This document shows positions 8,615-19,900 of a stretch of 64,000 nucleotides of DNA, one piece after another. A program made the translations under genes and the position numbers. Under the pieces are notes generated by a model that saw only the letters and a list, made by a program, of their open reading frames with translations, was not told the origin of the DNA and did not search any database. The stretch is from assembly GCF_000613445.1 (NCBI RefSeq), contig NZ_BAIZ01000006.1, positions 43,701-107,700 of the forward strand, read 5' to 3'. Source of the stretch: Hoylesella shahii DSM 15611 = JCM 12083 (GTDB taxonomy: Bacteria; Bacteroidota; Bacteroidia; Bacteroidales; Bacteroidaceae). How positions within the stretch are numbered: the first letter of the stretch is position 1; the number at the start of each line of letters is the position of its first letter.

Positions 8615-10396
8615 ATGAAAAATCTGAAATCATATATCTGCTTATTGTGCACCGCTGCGCTCGTTTTTTCGTGTAACGACATCTTGGAAACGTCGTCGAC
8701 GAAAATTCTAACCAACGAGAAAGTGTGGTCTAGCAAAGATGCTATAGATGCCTATCTAGGACAACTATACGACGAAATGCAGGTTGAAGACTTTGAATAT
8801 CAACCAGGTACCGACGGACAATACCTCTCTACACTTACCGATGAGGCCGTGAGAGCCTACACATGGGGTAGTGCCAACCAGCAATTGATACCCGAAGGTA
8901 TATACGGCTGGTGGGGTTATGTACAGATAAGAAACATCAACCTGTTTTTAGAAAGTATTGGAACGGCTTCGATGCTTACCGAGAACCAGCGCAAAATGTA
9001 TGAAGCCGAGGCACGTTTCTGTCGCGCATTTGGCTATTTTGCCATGGTTAAGCGCTATGGTGGTGTGCCCTTGGTGACGAAGGTGCAAAGACTGGAAGGC
9101 GTAGATGTAGAAACATTGCGACTGCCTAGAAATAAAGAGTACGAAATTTACGACTTTATCAAGCCGAATGCCAGGCTATCGAAAGCCTTCTTCCCGAAAA
9201 ACGCGCAGACAATGAGCAATATCGCGCTACGCGCTATGCTGTGAATGCACTGGAATGTAGAGCCATGCTCTATGCAGCCACCGAAGCAAAATATGGTAAT
9301 GTGCAGCTTGATGGACTGGTGGGAATACCCGCCGACAAGGCCGAAGGCTATTTTAAAGATGCCAAAGCCGCAGCAAAGAAGATTATCGACTCGGGCAAAT
9401 TTGCACTCTATAGCGCAAAAAGCGATAAGGCAGAAAACTTTCAATACCTCTTCCTTGATGAGACTTCGGCCAACACCGAGCAAATATTTACCAAGGCTTT
9501 CGATGCTAGCGATAAAGGTAACTCGTTTGATTACTTTAATGCGCCCCAAAGCTTTAAGCTTGATTATGGCTGTGTGACCAATCCCACAGCCGACTTCGTG
9601 GCCGACTTTGAGTATGTTGATGGCTCGGACGGTGCATTGAAAGTGAAGGATGGTAGCGGTAATCCCATTAAGTATAACGACCCAACCGACTTGTTTAAGG
9701 ATAAAGACCCCCGCATGTTGGTTCTATTCTCTACCCCTTCTGCCCATGGCAAGGAGGTAAGGTAGAGGTTCGTAAGGGTATTGTTAAACCTGATGGAACT
9801 GTTGTTACCGCTAGTTCGCTGGGCGATACCTATGAAGGAACCAACGTAACTATCGCTGCAAAGGATGGTACACTCACTTCAACCGACGTAACAAAGACAG
9901 GCTTTTACATCAAAAAGTTTATGACACCAAACAAAGTTGTGGACTGGGGTAAAGGCGAAGCCAACTGGATGGTGTTCCGTTATGGTGAAGTTTTGCTTAA
10001 CTTTGCTGAAGCTTGCGTGGAACTAGGTGACAACGCCGAGGCCCTTGCAGCTGTGAACCAGCTACGCAATCGCGCAGGTATCGCTCCTCGCACAAGCATC
10101 AACCGCGACCAAGTGCGCCACGAACGCCGAGTGGAATTGGCCTTTGAAAACCATCGCTGGTGGGACATCAGACGTTGGCACATAGCCGACCAACTGCTCA
10201 ATGCAACGCAGTTCAAAGCCTTAACCCCTATTTGGTTTGGGAAGATGGTAAAAAAGTGGAGCAAATGAAGTATATCTTCAAGATTGAAGACGCACCAAAG
10301 AACACGCGAACCTTCTTGCCTAAGCTCTATTACGAGCGTATTCCGGCAGAGGCCATATCAACAAACCCGAACATCACACAAAATCCTGGTTACTAA
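8615..10396 (+). CDS. SusD/RagB-family nutrient-binding lipoprotein (three frame breaks, probably sequence errors)
   Basis: The surface lipoprotein partner of the SusC just upstream. The N-terminus is a lipoprotein signal with Cys20 (LVFSCNDILETSS). The middle has ARFCRAFGYFAMVKRYGGVPLV, typical of SusD. The C-terminal part has ERRVELAFENHRWWDIRRW. The frame breaks three times: near G9163 (AAGCC should be AAGGCC), GG9753-9754 (should be GGG) and AA10223-10224 (should be AAA). Adding one base at each restores a continuous 594-residue SusD. Because homopolymer losses recur across the window, I treat the gene as intact in the organism. Real decay is possible but less likely. Confidence 0.92.
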
Positions 10397-10402
10397 AATA
10401 GC

Positions 10403-11062
10403 ATGCAAATGAAAAAGATATTATTGTCTCTTACTGCCTGCCTGGCTCTCTTGGCTGGCTGTAGCATCGATAACTACGATGAGCCTGATGCAGCAATATC
10501 GGGCGGAATATACGATAGTCAAACACAAGAGCTAATCCCCGCACAGGCGCCCAACGGCGCACGAGTGCAGATTGTGCAAGACGGTTATCAACAACCAACC
10601 AACTTTTGGTGCAAACCCGATGGCACATTCCAAAACACACGTCTGTTTGCTGGTAAGTATAAACTGACGGTGCAAGGTCCGTTTGTGGCATCAACGATTA
10701 CCGAACAGGCAGTTAACATCCCCGCATCAGATGTGAAGGTGATGGTTGAACCTTACTTGCGCATTAAGGCAACGGCCACACTCACTGGTAATAACATTGA
10801 GGTGACCTACACCGTAAACCAAAATAGCAAGTCTGAGGGTACGGTTAGCGAAGTGAAAATATTGTGTGGCAACACCATCGGCCTGAGTTCTACCACGGCT
10901 AAGAAACAGGTTACTGTTAGTACCACCGACCAACCGTTGGGCACGCAGCATCAAGTGACGATTGAAAACGTAGATACAAAAAATGCGATCTATGTGCGCG
11001 TGGCCGCTAAAACGTCGGAAACGCCATACTATAATTACTCTACACTGTTGAAGCTGAAATAA
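10403..11062 (+). CDS. DUF3823-family lipoprotein of the SusCD locus
   Basis: A 219-residue exported lipoprotein starting six bases after susD. The signal peptide ends in LLAGC with the lipid-attached Cys near residue 20. The rest resembles the DUF3823 family: an N-terminal beta-sandwich containing GGIYDSQTQELIPAQAPNGA and VQIVQDGY, then a C-terminal Ig-like part. Such proteins are usually encoded right after SusC/SusD and are presumed surface glycan- or ligand-binding accessory proteins. That role is family inference. It is the last gene of the operon and is followed by a hairpin. Confidence 0.85.
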   Translation: MQMKKILLSLTACLALLAGCSIDNYDEPDAAISGGIYDSQTQELIPAQAPNGARVQIVQDGYQQPTNFWCKPDGTFQNTRLFAGKYKLTVQGPFVASTITEQAVNIPASDVKVMVEPYLRIKATATLTGNNIEVTYTVNQNSKSEGTVSEVKILCGNTIGLSSTTAKKQVTVSTTDQPLGTQHQVTIENVDTKNAIYVRVAAKTSETPYYNYSTLLKLK

Positions 11063-11089
11063 AACACTAGACTTTAAAAAGTGAATAGC

Positions 11090-11131
11090 ATCCCGGTTGA
11101 GGACATTAATTTCTCGACCGGGATATCTTTT
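11090..11131 (+). terminator. Terminator closing the sigma/FecR/SusCD locus
   Basis: ATCCCGGT-GAG (from 11090) pairs with CTC-ACCGGGAT (to 11124), a GC-rich stem with one internal mismatch, followed by the short T-rich tail ATCTTTT. Confidence 0.7.
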
Positions 11132-11317
11132 ACCCCAGATGCTGGAAGCGAACTCGCCAACTTGTCTTCCAGAGCTGAATGAATTTATTCGCATCTTTGT
11201 TTGATTTATCGTGTGTGAGAGGAGTGTTTATTTTGTTTCAAAAAGGCAATCAATTCTTCTCCAGTTGCAGAAATATTAAAAGTCAAGTCTATTTCATTAT
11301 ATTTTTTTCATTTTTTA

Positions 11318-11349
11318 ATTGTAAGTTTAAAGAAAATAAACTATATTTG
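11318..11349 (+). promoter_or_regulatory. Promoter of the Rhs operon
   Basis: ATTG at 11318-11321 and TATATTTG at 11342-11349 are spaced by 20 bp, giving a good -7 TAnnTTTG and a fair -33. It lies about 30 bp before the first Rhs gene, in a very AT-rich stretch. Confidence 0.65.
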
Positions 11350-11379
11350 CCAAACATCTAATCATTAAAACTGACCATT

Positions 11380-14300
11380 ATGAACCTGACATCAACAGCC
11401 ATAAAGCGGCTCGCAATGTCGCTCCTTTTGCTTTTTGTAATAGGGATTTCAACTTTGATGAGCCAAACCTATTACGATCGAATAACAAATGTTCAGACCC
11501 CTAATGTGGCTAACCTTGGCGTATATGGGGAAATACCCGTTTCGCCATATACAGGCACGCCCGAAGTTTCCATCCCCCTTTATGAACTAAACTTGAAGGG
11601 GTTAAACTTTCCAATAACCCTTTCCCATCATTCTGGAAGTATCAAACCTGAGCAACATGTAGGATGGGTAGGATTGGGATGGACACTCAATGCTGGTGGC
11701 GTAATCTATCGTACGATTAACGGTAACATAGATGAACTTTCAACAACATCAACCGATCCATATTTTTATAAACAAGGATATTACTTTAAACACGGTTTAC
11801 TTGACACAGACAAATGGAATAACAAGGAATATCTCTTGGAAATGGCCAAAGAAGATCAAAGTAGCCATAAAGATAGAGCACCAGATGAATTTTCCTTTAA
11901 CTTTTTAGGTATTTCAGGCAAGTTCTATCTTTCGGAAAAAGGGAAATGGGTTGTTCAATCCAACAGGCCCATTAAGGTGGAATTTAATGGTAAAATCAAT
12001 GCATATCCAGAGGTACAACTCAGCACAACAAATGATCAAATTCCCACATTTTCTGGTTTTACGCTTATTGATGAGAAAGGAAATCGCTTCCTTTTTGGCT
12101 ATGAACGTCAGTCAATAGAATACGCAAAACCCTTTTTCGACCAAGGTAAAACCGCGTGGACGGCCACTTCCTGGTATCTGACCCACGTCTATTTGGCGTC
12201 AGGCGAATCTGTAAAGCTTGAATATAGACGCGGCCCTTATATTAACCAGTTAATTTACAATTATTCCGCAGTAATGTTACAAAGTAAAGAAGCACCTTGG
12301 GGAAAAGGAGGAAAAGAACTCGTTCGCACGCCCGAATGGTCTGAAGGAATCTTCGGCGCACTTATTGCGCCCCTCTACTTACGGTCGATAACGACAGCAA
12401 ATGAAACCATAAGGTTTGGATTGTCTGTTGCAAAGGACTTACAGACCCCAACTGATGTCTACAAAGCATATTTTGACGTCCACAAGAATTGGAAAGAATT
12501 TGCTACTTGTCTGGCCACTATGGGCGTTACTAGTGCAAAACAACACCCCATATGTTTTGGACTCCTAAAATGGATGAAACTAGACAGCTTAACAATAACT
12601 TCCCACGATAAGTCTACGCACATGGGATACAAATTCCTATACGAAGAAAATAGACAGTCCCGTCTTCTATTAAGAACATTAAAAGCAATCGGGAAACGAA
12701 CTAAGGATGTAGAACTAAGTTACCATTTTGATTATAACAGACCAGAAGAACTTCCTGCATATTACTCTCAGAAAACAGACCACTGGGGCTACTACAATGG
12801 AAGAGCTTTTTTGGGAATAGCATTAAACTACCACATTATTAAAGAGGCTAACCCTGCTTATGCTACAATTGGCCAGCTAACGAGAATAACATATCCCACT
12901 GGCGGCTACACACGTTTTGTGTTTGAGCCTCATACTTATGCAAAAAATCTGAATTTGTTACGTTGGGAAGGATGTTATAATGAAGGTTCAGACAAGTATG
13001 CTGGTGGCGCACGTATCAAGGAAATCGTTTCCTCGTCTACAGGTAAGTCCGAGGATGAATTTTTATTACATCGCTATTATTATAGCAAGACAAGGACCGG
13101 TAGGTCAAGTGGCGTTTGCGGTGGGCAGTTTAGATACTACTATGGGAATTATAAGGTTTGGGGTTACGAGAGTGGAACCTGGAGAACAATTTCCGTTTTC
13201 TCATCTTGTTCTGTACTTCCTGCATCCAACAATAGCCAAGGTGCGAGTGTTGGCTACACCGATGTTATAGAGGAAAACGCCGATGGGTCGTACCAAAGAT
13301 ACCATTATTCAAATTTCGACAATGGGCATTTGGACGAGTCCTTTGAATGCACAATACAGAATGGGATGGAAACTCGTGAACAACATGCTTTTAAGGGCCA
13401 AGAAAGAGGGCTATTGCTGCGGAAGCAAAGCTATGACAGTATGGGGAGACTTAAGAATGTAGAAACGTTAGACTATGAAAAAAGCAAACAAAGAACAATT
13501 ATGTACGTGCAATGATTGCAGGTTCTTATAGCCTAAGCGGCAATGGACCATCTTATGGAGAAGGCGTATGCTATAAGATATATACTTACACAATGCTACC
13601 GACAAAACGGCGTGAAGTGTTCTTTGAGAATGGTGATAGCATAGTGAAACAAACCCAGTACAAATATAATCCTCGTGGAGTTTTACAAGAAACCCTTACC
13701 ACCCTACCAACAAACGATAAATTACGACAAGTAACAACGTTCGCAGACGATATGAAAGCTACGCCTACTTATGATGCTATGGTGAAACGCCACATGGTGG
13801 GCGTACCCATCGAACTGTTTACGTTTAGAAACGGTTCACTCGTTGACGCTACGTTAAATACGTTCAAACTTAATACTAAAAATAGCTGGCCCGTGCTTGA
13901 TAAAGTTTACCGTGGAATGTTCAAATTGCCTTACTCCAAAACCGAACCTGTACGTTTCGACGGCGAAACCGTTCCGCAACGGTATGGTGAGGCCGAAATA
14001 CAATTCAACAACTATGATGCTAACAACAACTACCGTGAGGCCATCGGTAAAGGAGGTAGGCGCGTGGTGTTCTTTTGGCAAAAGGGGTCTAGGCAACCTG
14101 TGGCAATTTTTAAAATGCAGAACAATAGGGACACGATATATGAAAAACGTGCAGACCGCATATGTAAGGGATTAGCTGTTGAATGTAGACCATACGCTAA
14201 AGAAGAAATGGAATTTACTACAGAACAAGAAACTGAGGTGGAAGTAGAAATGCTCTTCCCCGAGAGTGAAAAAGACAACTTCCTTATGTTTGTCGGCGTA

Positions 14301-14963
14301 GACCATCAAACAGTGAATCTGCTTGTCGACTTTAGGCGCGATCCCCAGAAGAGTGATAGATATTACGCCAAATTGGGACGCATACTCGCAGGCAAACACA
14401 CGTTGAATGTTGAGGTGGAATATCTTGGTATAGAAGGAAAATTCGATGAAAGTAGGTGTTCTGTGCATGCAAACGTAAATTGCTATTATACCATTTTAAC
14501 CCCACTTCCACCACGCATTGTAGGCTATAATAATGTTTTCTATGAAGGGTTTGAGCATGGAAGAGGGGAGAATATTTACCATGGTGGTTTTCATAGCGAT
14601 TGGTGTTATCGTGGCCTGTATCGTGCACGTTTGGACATTGATCCGAAGAAACGGTATTTTATCGATTACCAAGTTTACCACAATGGGTATTGGCAGTATA
14701 AGTGCGCCCCATTTACCGGTGGAGAGTACATTATAAATGAGAACAACGACCTAATTGACGACATACGGATATACCCAGAGGATGCGGAAGTGATGTCATT
14801 CAATTATGATGGAAGAGGGCAAATAACAAGTCGAACTGACCAACGAGGCTATACCTATTCTTACAGATACGATGCCTTTGGACGATTGGTCAGCGAACAT
14901 GATACGGATTGGAATACACTGAAAAGGTACGAATACCATTACAAAAATCAGGAGGCAAAATGA
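11380..14963 (+). CDS. Large exported Rhs-associated protein, first of a coupled pair (probable single frame break near 13506)
   Basis: The N-terminus has a signal peptide (about 1-29, hydrophobic LLLLFVIGISTLM). The next region reads GEIPVSPYTGTPEVSIPLYE, then GWVGLGWTLNAGGVIYR, characteristic of the SpvB/TcdB-like N-terminal part of Bacteroidetes Rhs proteins. The C-terminus has YD-repeat units (SFNYDGRGQITSRTDQRGYT, YRYDAFGRLVSEHD). The frame shifts by -1 at about 13506. Restoring one C (TACGTGC to TACCGTGC) fuses the 711- and 483-residue parts into one 1194-residue protein. Alternatively the two parts are separate genes with an ATGA overlap. The single-protein reading is preferred because the second part has no signal peptide. 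The stop overlaps the next start as ATGA. Confidence 0.75.
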
Positions 14964-17900
14964 AAACGATTAGGCACAATATTATATTTTATCGGCAGGC
15001 AACGTTGCTATTCCTTACAGTATTTCTTGGTTCTCCTTTTACGAAGTGCTGTGCGCAAGACAATACGCGAAACTATGTCAAGACAAGTGCGCGTGTAAAA
15101 AAAGCGGCGACGGATGGTTAGACAACATACAGTACGTTGATGGCCTTGGCCGACCTGTGCAGAATGTGCAGTTTCATGTTACGCCAAGCAAAAACAATTT
15201 GGCCGACAGGATTGAATATGATGTTATGGGAAGAAAAAGCAAGATTTGGCTGCCCATACCCACCACAGCAGACTATGTGGAAACTGCTAACATGAATAAT
15301 GACTACATGGGTGTCTATCATGAAGACACAGCTCCATTTGAACTGCGCACTTACGAATCTTGGCAGAAAGGAAGGAAAACAGCAAACATCGGCCCGGGAC
15401 AGGCGTGGGCAGAGCATCCTTCAATCTCATCTTTCCACACCAACAAAAGCAGTGGTGTACTAGCTTGCAAAAAGTACGCTGTGGATGAAGCCACTGGTAC
15501 ATTGAAAGAAGAGGGTTTCTTTCCCAGCAACCAATTGTTAGTACAGAAACTTACCGATGAAGACCGAAATGAAAAGTATGTTTTCGCCGATGCTGAGGGG
15601 CGACAGTTGCTGGTGCGTAGAGTGGATGGAAACACGTATAGCGACGTCTATTTTGTACACGATCTACGTGGCAACATTCGCTACGTGTTGCAACCCATGT
15701 ACCAAAAGCAGCCCAGCATCAATAAGTTTGCCTTTCGTTATCTATACGACGAGACCAACCGCTGCATCGAAAAGCAATTGCCTGGCTGCGAGAAGACTGT
15801 CTACGCCTACGATGCTGCCGACCGGATGGTGATGTCGCAAACAGGAAACCAACGTCGAACAGGACATAAAACGTTCTATCGATACGATGCGTTGGGACGT
15901 AATACCTATGTGGTGGAGCGCGCCGTGGGCAACGACAGTCTCGTAACAATAAGAAAATTTTACGATGATTACAGCTTTCTCAAGCAACAAGGGTTTAACA
16001 GCCCATGTTTTAAAGTTAGTGCACAGCGTGCCCAAGGCCTGTTAACTGGGCGCGAAGTTGCTGTTTTTGGTTGCGACAGTCTCTTGCGTGAAATGAATGT
16101 TTATGATCGAAAGGGTAGGCTTACTCGTCAGATACGCACGAACATGCGGGGTGGATATGATGATACGAGTTATGAATACAGCTTCACCGACAAACTCGTA
16201 AGCAAACTTATGGTTCACATTACAGCAAATATGCCTACACTAACGCAACGCTACGAATATGAGTACGACCATGCCGACCGACTGAAGAAAGTTACCTACT
16301 GTCTCAATAATGCTGAGAAGAAAACGCTACGCGAAGTGTATTACGACGAACTGGGGAGAGTTGGTACTGAAACAATAGGAGATATACCAGAACTAGGACA
16401 AGCAATTAACTACAACATAAGATCTTGCCCAATTAGCCGTTGTTCTCCTTTACTCGAAGAGCGTATCTGCTACGAAGATGCCACACAGGTCTTTATGGGG
16501 AGCGTTACACCTTGTTATAATGGCAACATCTGCGCCTACTCTTCTTCTGTGGGCAAACCCCAGAGAGGTTACCTTTGGGGTATAGGTAACATAACGCGTA
16601 GTTTCAGTTATTGTTATGATGGCCTTTCGCGTCTGAAAAGGGTTAAATATAAAGATAGTGATAGCCCAGACCACAACTACAACACCAACTATGAGTATGA
16701 TTTGCAAGGAAACCTGCTCAAGTTGCAGCGCAATGGCCTTTGCGACTACGATACCTATGGACCTATAGACCGCATCTCAATGGAATACGATGGCAACCAG
16801 CTGCTCAAAGCCACCGACCCCTGCACCGACCCCGCTTTCACAAATGCCCTACACTTTGCGGATGGAGCAGACCAACCAGAGGAGTACACCTACGACGCCA
16901 ATGGCAACATGACTGCCGACTTAAACAAGCACATCCGCAAAATAAGCTACAATACACAAAACTTACCGCAAGAAGTACGTTTCGACGATGGTAGCAGCAT
17001 TGCTTACCTCTACGATGCCGATGGTAACAAGCTACGCACCAGCTATGCCATAGCCTCGTATTCCGAGAGCATGCCCGTTACACAGGTGATGCACGGCAAC
17101 GTTTCTTCACAAGCCCAACAACCATATATGGCACGCAACAGCATCGACTATTGCGGCAGCGCGGTTTACGAGAATGGTAAGCTGGCCTACGTACCGATTG
17201 ATGTTGGCTACATAACCTTCGCCGACAGCACGGCAACATCTGCCCCCACCTTTCATTATTATGTTAAAGACTATCTGGGCAACAACCGCCTTGTTGTTCG
17301 TGACGACGGCTTTGGCGAACAGATGAACCACTACTACCCTTTCGGTGCTTTAATGGCTGAAAGCACCCAAGGTGCAACCCAACGCTATAAGTATAACGGG
17401 AAAGAGTTAGACCGCATCCACGGCCTAAACCTTTACGACTATGGCGCACGCCAATACGATGCCGCACTAGGACGATGGACTAGCATTGACCCTTTGGCCG
17501 AGAAGTATTATGGGATTTCGCCGTATGCTTACTGCCATGATAATCCTATAAATCGGATAGACCCAGATGGCGCATTTGATTTTGACAACACTATAAAACA
17601 ATACATGCATTATGGAGTGATTGCAGTCTTCCCAACAAATTTAGGGCGAGAAGAAGGAGCTATATGGTACGATTACAACGAAGCTAAATCCGCGGGAGTT
17701 CCATTAATGCGCGTTGACAACATGCAGGACTTTGCTAATGCAATGACTGCATTGAGAAACATGCATACCACAACAGAAACCTATACACTAAACAGTCATG
17801 GTTCGGGGGGTAGCTTTAATAGTCCTGCTAGTTTCTATATTGGTACAGATATTATAACCCCTGAAACGGATTTCTCTAGTTTGCGTGGAGGACTCAGTGG

Positions 17901-18228
17901 ACATTTCGTGTTTATTGGTGCTTGCAATGTCGGCAATGTTTCTGGACGCGGATATGAATTGGTTGAGAATATGGCACGACAAACTTCATCTACTGTTATT
18001 GCTTCAGGACACCCTCTGCGGGCAGGCTATAAGTATGATGGTAGCAATTACCTTAATGAAATGCCAATCCCGTACAGGATGGATCCGGAATATCAGTTTA
18101 ATAATTATATTATCTCTGAGAAAGGTGACTTGTTTAAACCAATCTCAAATGTTACGATTGATAAAGATAAAGGTATTAATTGGAAAAACATGGACCTCTT
18201 TTCCAAATTACCAATATTCAGGTATTAA
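14960..18228 (+). CDS. DUF6443/Rhs-repeat exported protein with a C-terminal putative caspase-fold (clan CD) domain
   Basis: The true start is ATG14960, overlapping the previous stop. It supplies a signal peptide (about 1-32, [13 protein letters not shown]) that leads into [15 protein letters not shown], the DUF6443 signature. The frame is lost in an A7 tract (15097-15103); one more A restores a 1089-residue protein. Many YD repeats follow. The Rhs core ends in [20 protein letters not shown] and [16 protein letters not shown], after which polymorphic toxin domains begin. The unique tail (about 240 residues) contains YTLNSHG (His947) and HFVFIGAC (Cys989). This is the hydrophobic-HG...hydrophobic-AC pattern of clan CD cysteine peptidases such as caspases, gingipains and CHAT. 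Peptidase activity is inferred from this pattern only. Confidence 0.82.
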
Positions 18229-18246
18229 GATGAAATAAGAAAGGGA

Positions 18247-19092
18247 ATGATTATGTCAAACAAGAATTTTACTAGACTATCCCCCACATGTACAAAGACT
18301 GTGGTTGTTGTACTAATAGCCCTATGGTGCACATCAGTGATGAACTTAATTGCTGCGGAGGGAAATTTTGTCAACCCCTGTGTTAAGGATGTAAAACAGG
18401 GAAAACTAGACAAACAAAGCAAAGGAGTGGCAGACCCATTTAAAGGCTATCAACGTTACCAGACTTTCAATGAATTTAAGATGAGAGGAGAGGGCAGGCC
18501 ACTCCGCAAGCCTTTCGTATACGTTAAGAGGACGGCGAACAGAATAGATGTTGTGCCTTCAGACGACCCAACCTCCCCTAAACACTACGTTAGAACGAAA
18601 GAGAATGTCTGGTATCAACATTTAGAATTGGAAATGTATAAGATTAATGCCCCTATTACAAAGAGCGGCCCAGACTGGCCGGCAAGGACATATGATAGGG
18701 TAATTTATAATGATACGATATTGGAATATAGTTGTATTTACATAGAAGAAACCAGATTTAAAACTTTCTATATTAAGACGCCTAAATCTTGTGTGATGAT
18801 GGGACTTATTCATGAAAAAGATTTCGTCGATAAAACGAATATCATTTCTGAAATACTAAAAATGAAAACGATGTTTGTCCACCATAAAGACATCTTGTTG
18901 AAGCAACGAGGGCAAGCAGGTTTTGACAAAAGACTCATTGAACGTTATGACATTAAAGTGACACCTAAAAATTACATATATAAAGGTGTTGACAACAAGA
19001 AAAAGTATCTTTTCGAAAGAAACAGCTTGGGCTTTTATGGTATACAACCAGGAATAGAGAAGTATGACTGGATAAACTCTGTTAGGCATTGA
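18247..19092 (+). CDS. Exported protein of unknown function behind the Rhs gene
   Basis: I do not recognise a family. The 281-residue product has a probable signal peptide (about residues 18-38, VVVVLIALWCTSVMNLIAAEG), so it is likely periplasmic or surface-exposed. An alternative start two codons later (18253) is equally good. The body is charged, with many Tyr and Lys residues and no repeats or clear catalytic motif. It begins only 18 bp after the Rhs stop, so it is probably cotranscribed. That position is where immunity or accessory genes of polymorphic toxins usually lie, and this is the only functional hint. The gene is lower in GC than the neighbouring core genes, which fits an exchangeable cassette. 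Confidence 0.7.
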   Translation: MIMSNKNFTRLSPTCTKTVVVVLIALWCTSVMNLIAAEGNFVNPCVKDVKQGKLDKQSKGVADPFKGYQRYQTFNEFKMRGEGRPLRKPFVYVKRTANRIDVVPSDDPTSPKHYVRTKENVWYQHLELEMYKINAPITKSGPDWPARTYDRVIYNDTILEYSCIYIEETRFKTFYIKTPKSCVMMGLIHEKDFVDKTNIISEILKMKTMFVHHKDILLKQRGQAGFDKRLIERYDIKVTPKNYIYKGVDNKKKYLFERNSLGFYGIQPGIEKYDWINSVRH

Positions 19093-19199
19093 TACGGCTG
19101 CTCCCAAATACGACGCACTATCGAATGATTTATGAAAGGAATAGAACATGAAATTTAAAACTAGAATTAAGCACTTATAAATAAAACATCAACAACTAT

Positions 19200-19805
19200 A
19201 TGAGAACAATGATTGTTGCATTTCTCCTTTTGGTCAATCTGCCATGCCTTGGGCAAGTTGCTGTTGACCTTGATTGTATTTTTCGGAGTTATAGAGTCTT
19301 TGGGCGAATGATGCTGGAAGTATTCGGCTCGGATAAGATACAAAATATGATAGACTCTGAGCAGAGCATTGGCCTGTGGCTGAATGTAGACAGTTTAGGT
19401 TATGTAATAAGTGTTCAAAAGGGTAGGGGAAAAATGCCTGAACCGCAACTTGGCTTAATGGTGGATAGCCTTAGAGCATATTTTAAACGACATGCGGTGC
19501 AGTTTCCAATTTGCTATGCGTTTGAGGATAACGGACTTACGTATGAGGAACAACTAAAAAACGCATTAGAGGATTTCCTAGAATCTAAAAATAAATTCAC
19601 CATGGTGTACTTTCCCGGAGAATTGTTGACTTCTTATGAATTTGATAAGTTCCGTGGCTATAAGGGTTCAAAGTTCGATTATTTGTTGTTGAAACTAAAC
19701 GAACAGAAAATTCCGATAAAGAAGAAAATAAGTAGGGGTAAGACAAAGGATGATAAGAATGATAACACGCGGTATCACCCACATCGACCACGACTTCCAG
19801 CATGA
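19200..19805 (+). CDS. Exported orphan protein, paralogue A of a tandem pair
   Basis: A 201-residue protein with a signal peptide (MRTMIVAFLLLVNLPCLGQ). It is clearly paralogous to the next gene: shared LNVDSLGYV, FPICYA, YEEQLK, FPGEL and DYLLLKLNEQ blocks in the same order. No known family is recognised. The two copies diverge completely after the IPIKKK motif. This one ends in a basic, His/Pro-rich tail (TRYHPHRPRLPA) that looks out of keeping with the rest and may come from a rearrangement. A tandem duplicated small exported gene behind an Rhs toxin fits an immunity-gene array, but this is inference. Confidence 0.7.
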   Translation: MRTMIVAFLLLVNLPCLGQVAVDLDCIFRSYRVFGRMMLEVFGSDKIQNMIDSEQSIGLWLNVDSLGYVISVQKGRGKMPEPQLGLMVDSLRAYFKRHAVQFPICYAFEDNGLTYEEQLKNALEDFLESKNKFTMVYFPGELLTSYEFDKFRGYKGSKFDYLLLKLNEQKIPIKKKISRGKTKDDKNDNTRYHPHRPRLPA

Positions 19806-19900
19806 TCCCCTGCGCATGCTATCATCTACACACTACAGTCAGTCCTTATTCTTTACGGAAAATTGTATTAGACACATATAATAAATAAGACATCGATAAT

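Noticed and set aside
13512..14963. A separate Rhs gene starting at 13512
   Set aside because: The product would have no signal peptide and would begin in the middle of a domain. A single missing C in TACGTGC joins it to the upstream frame. Not fully excluded because the ATGA overlap mimics coupling.
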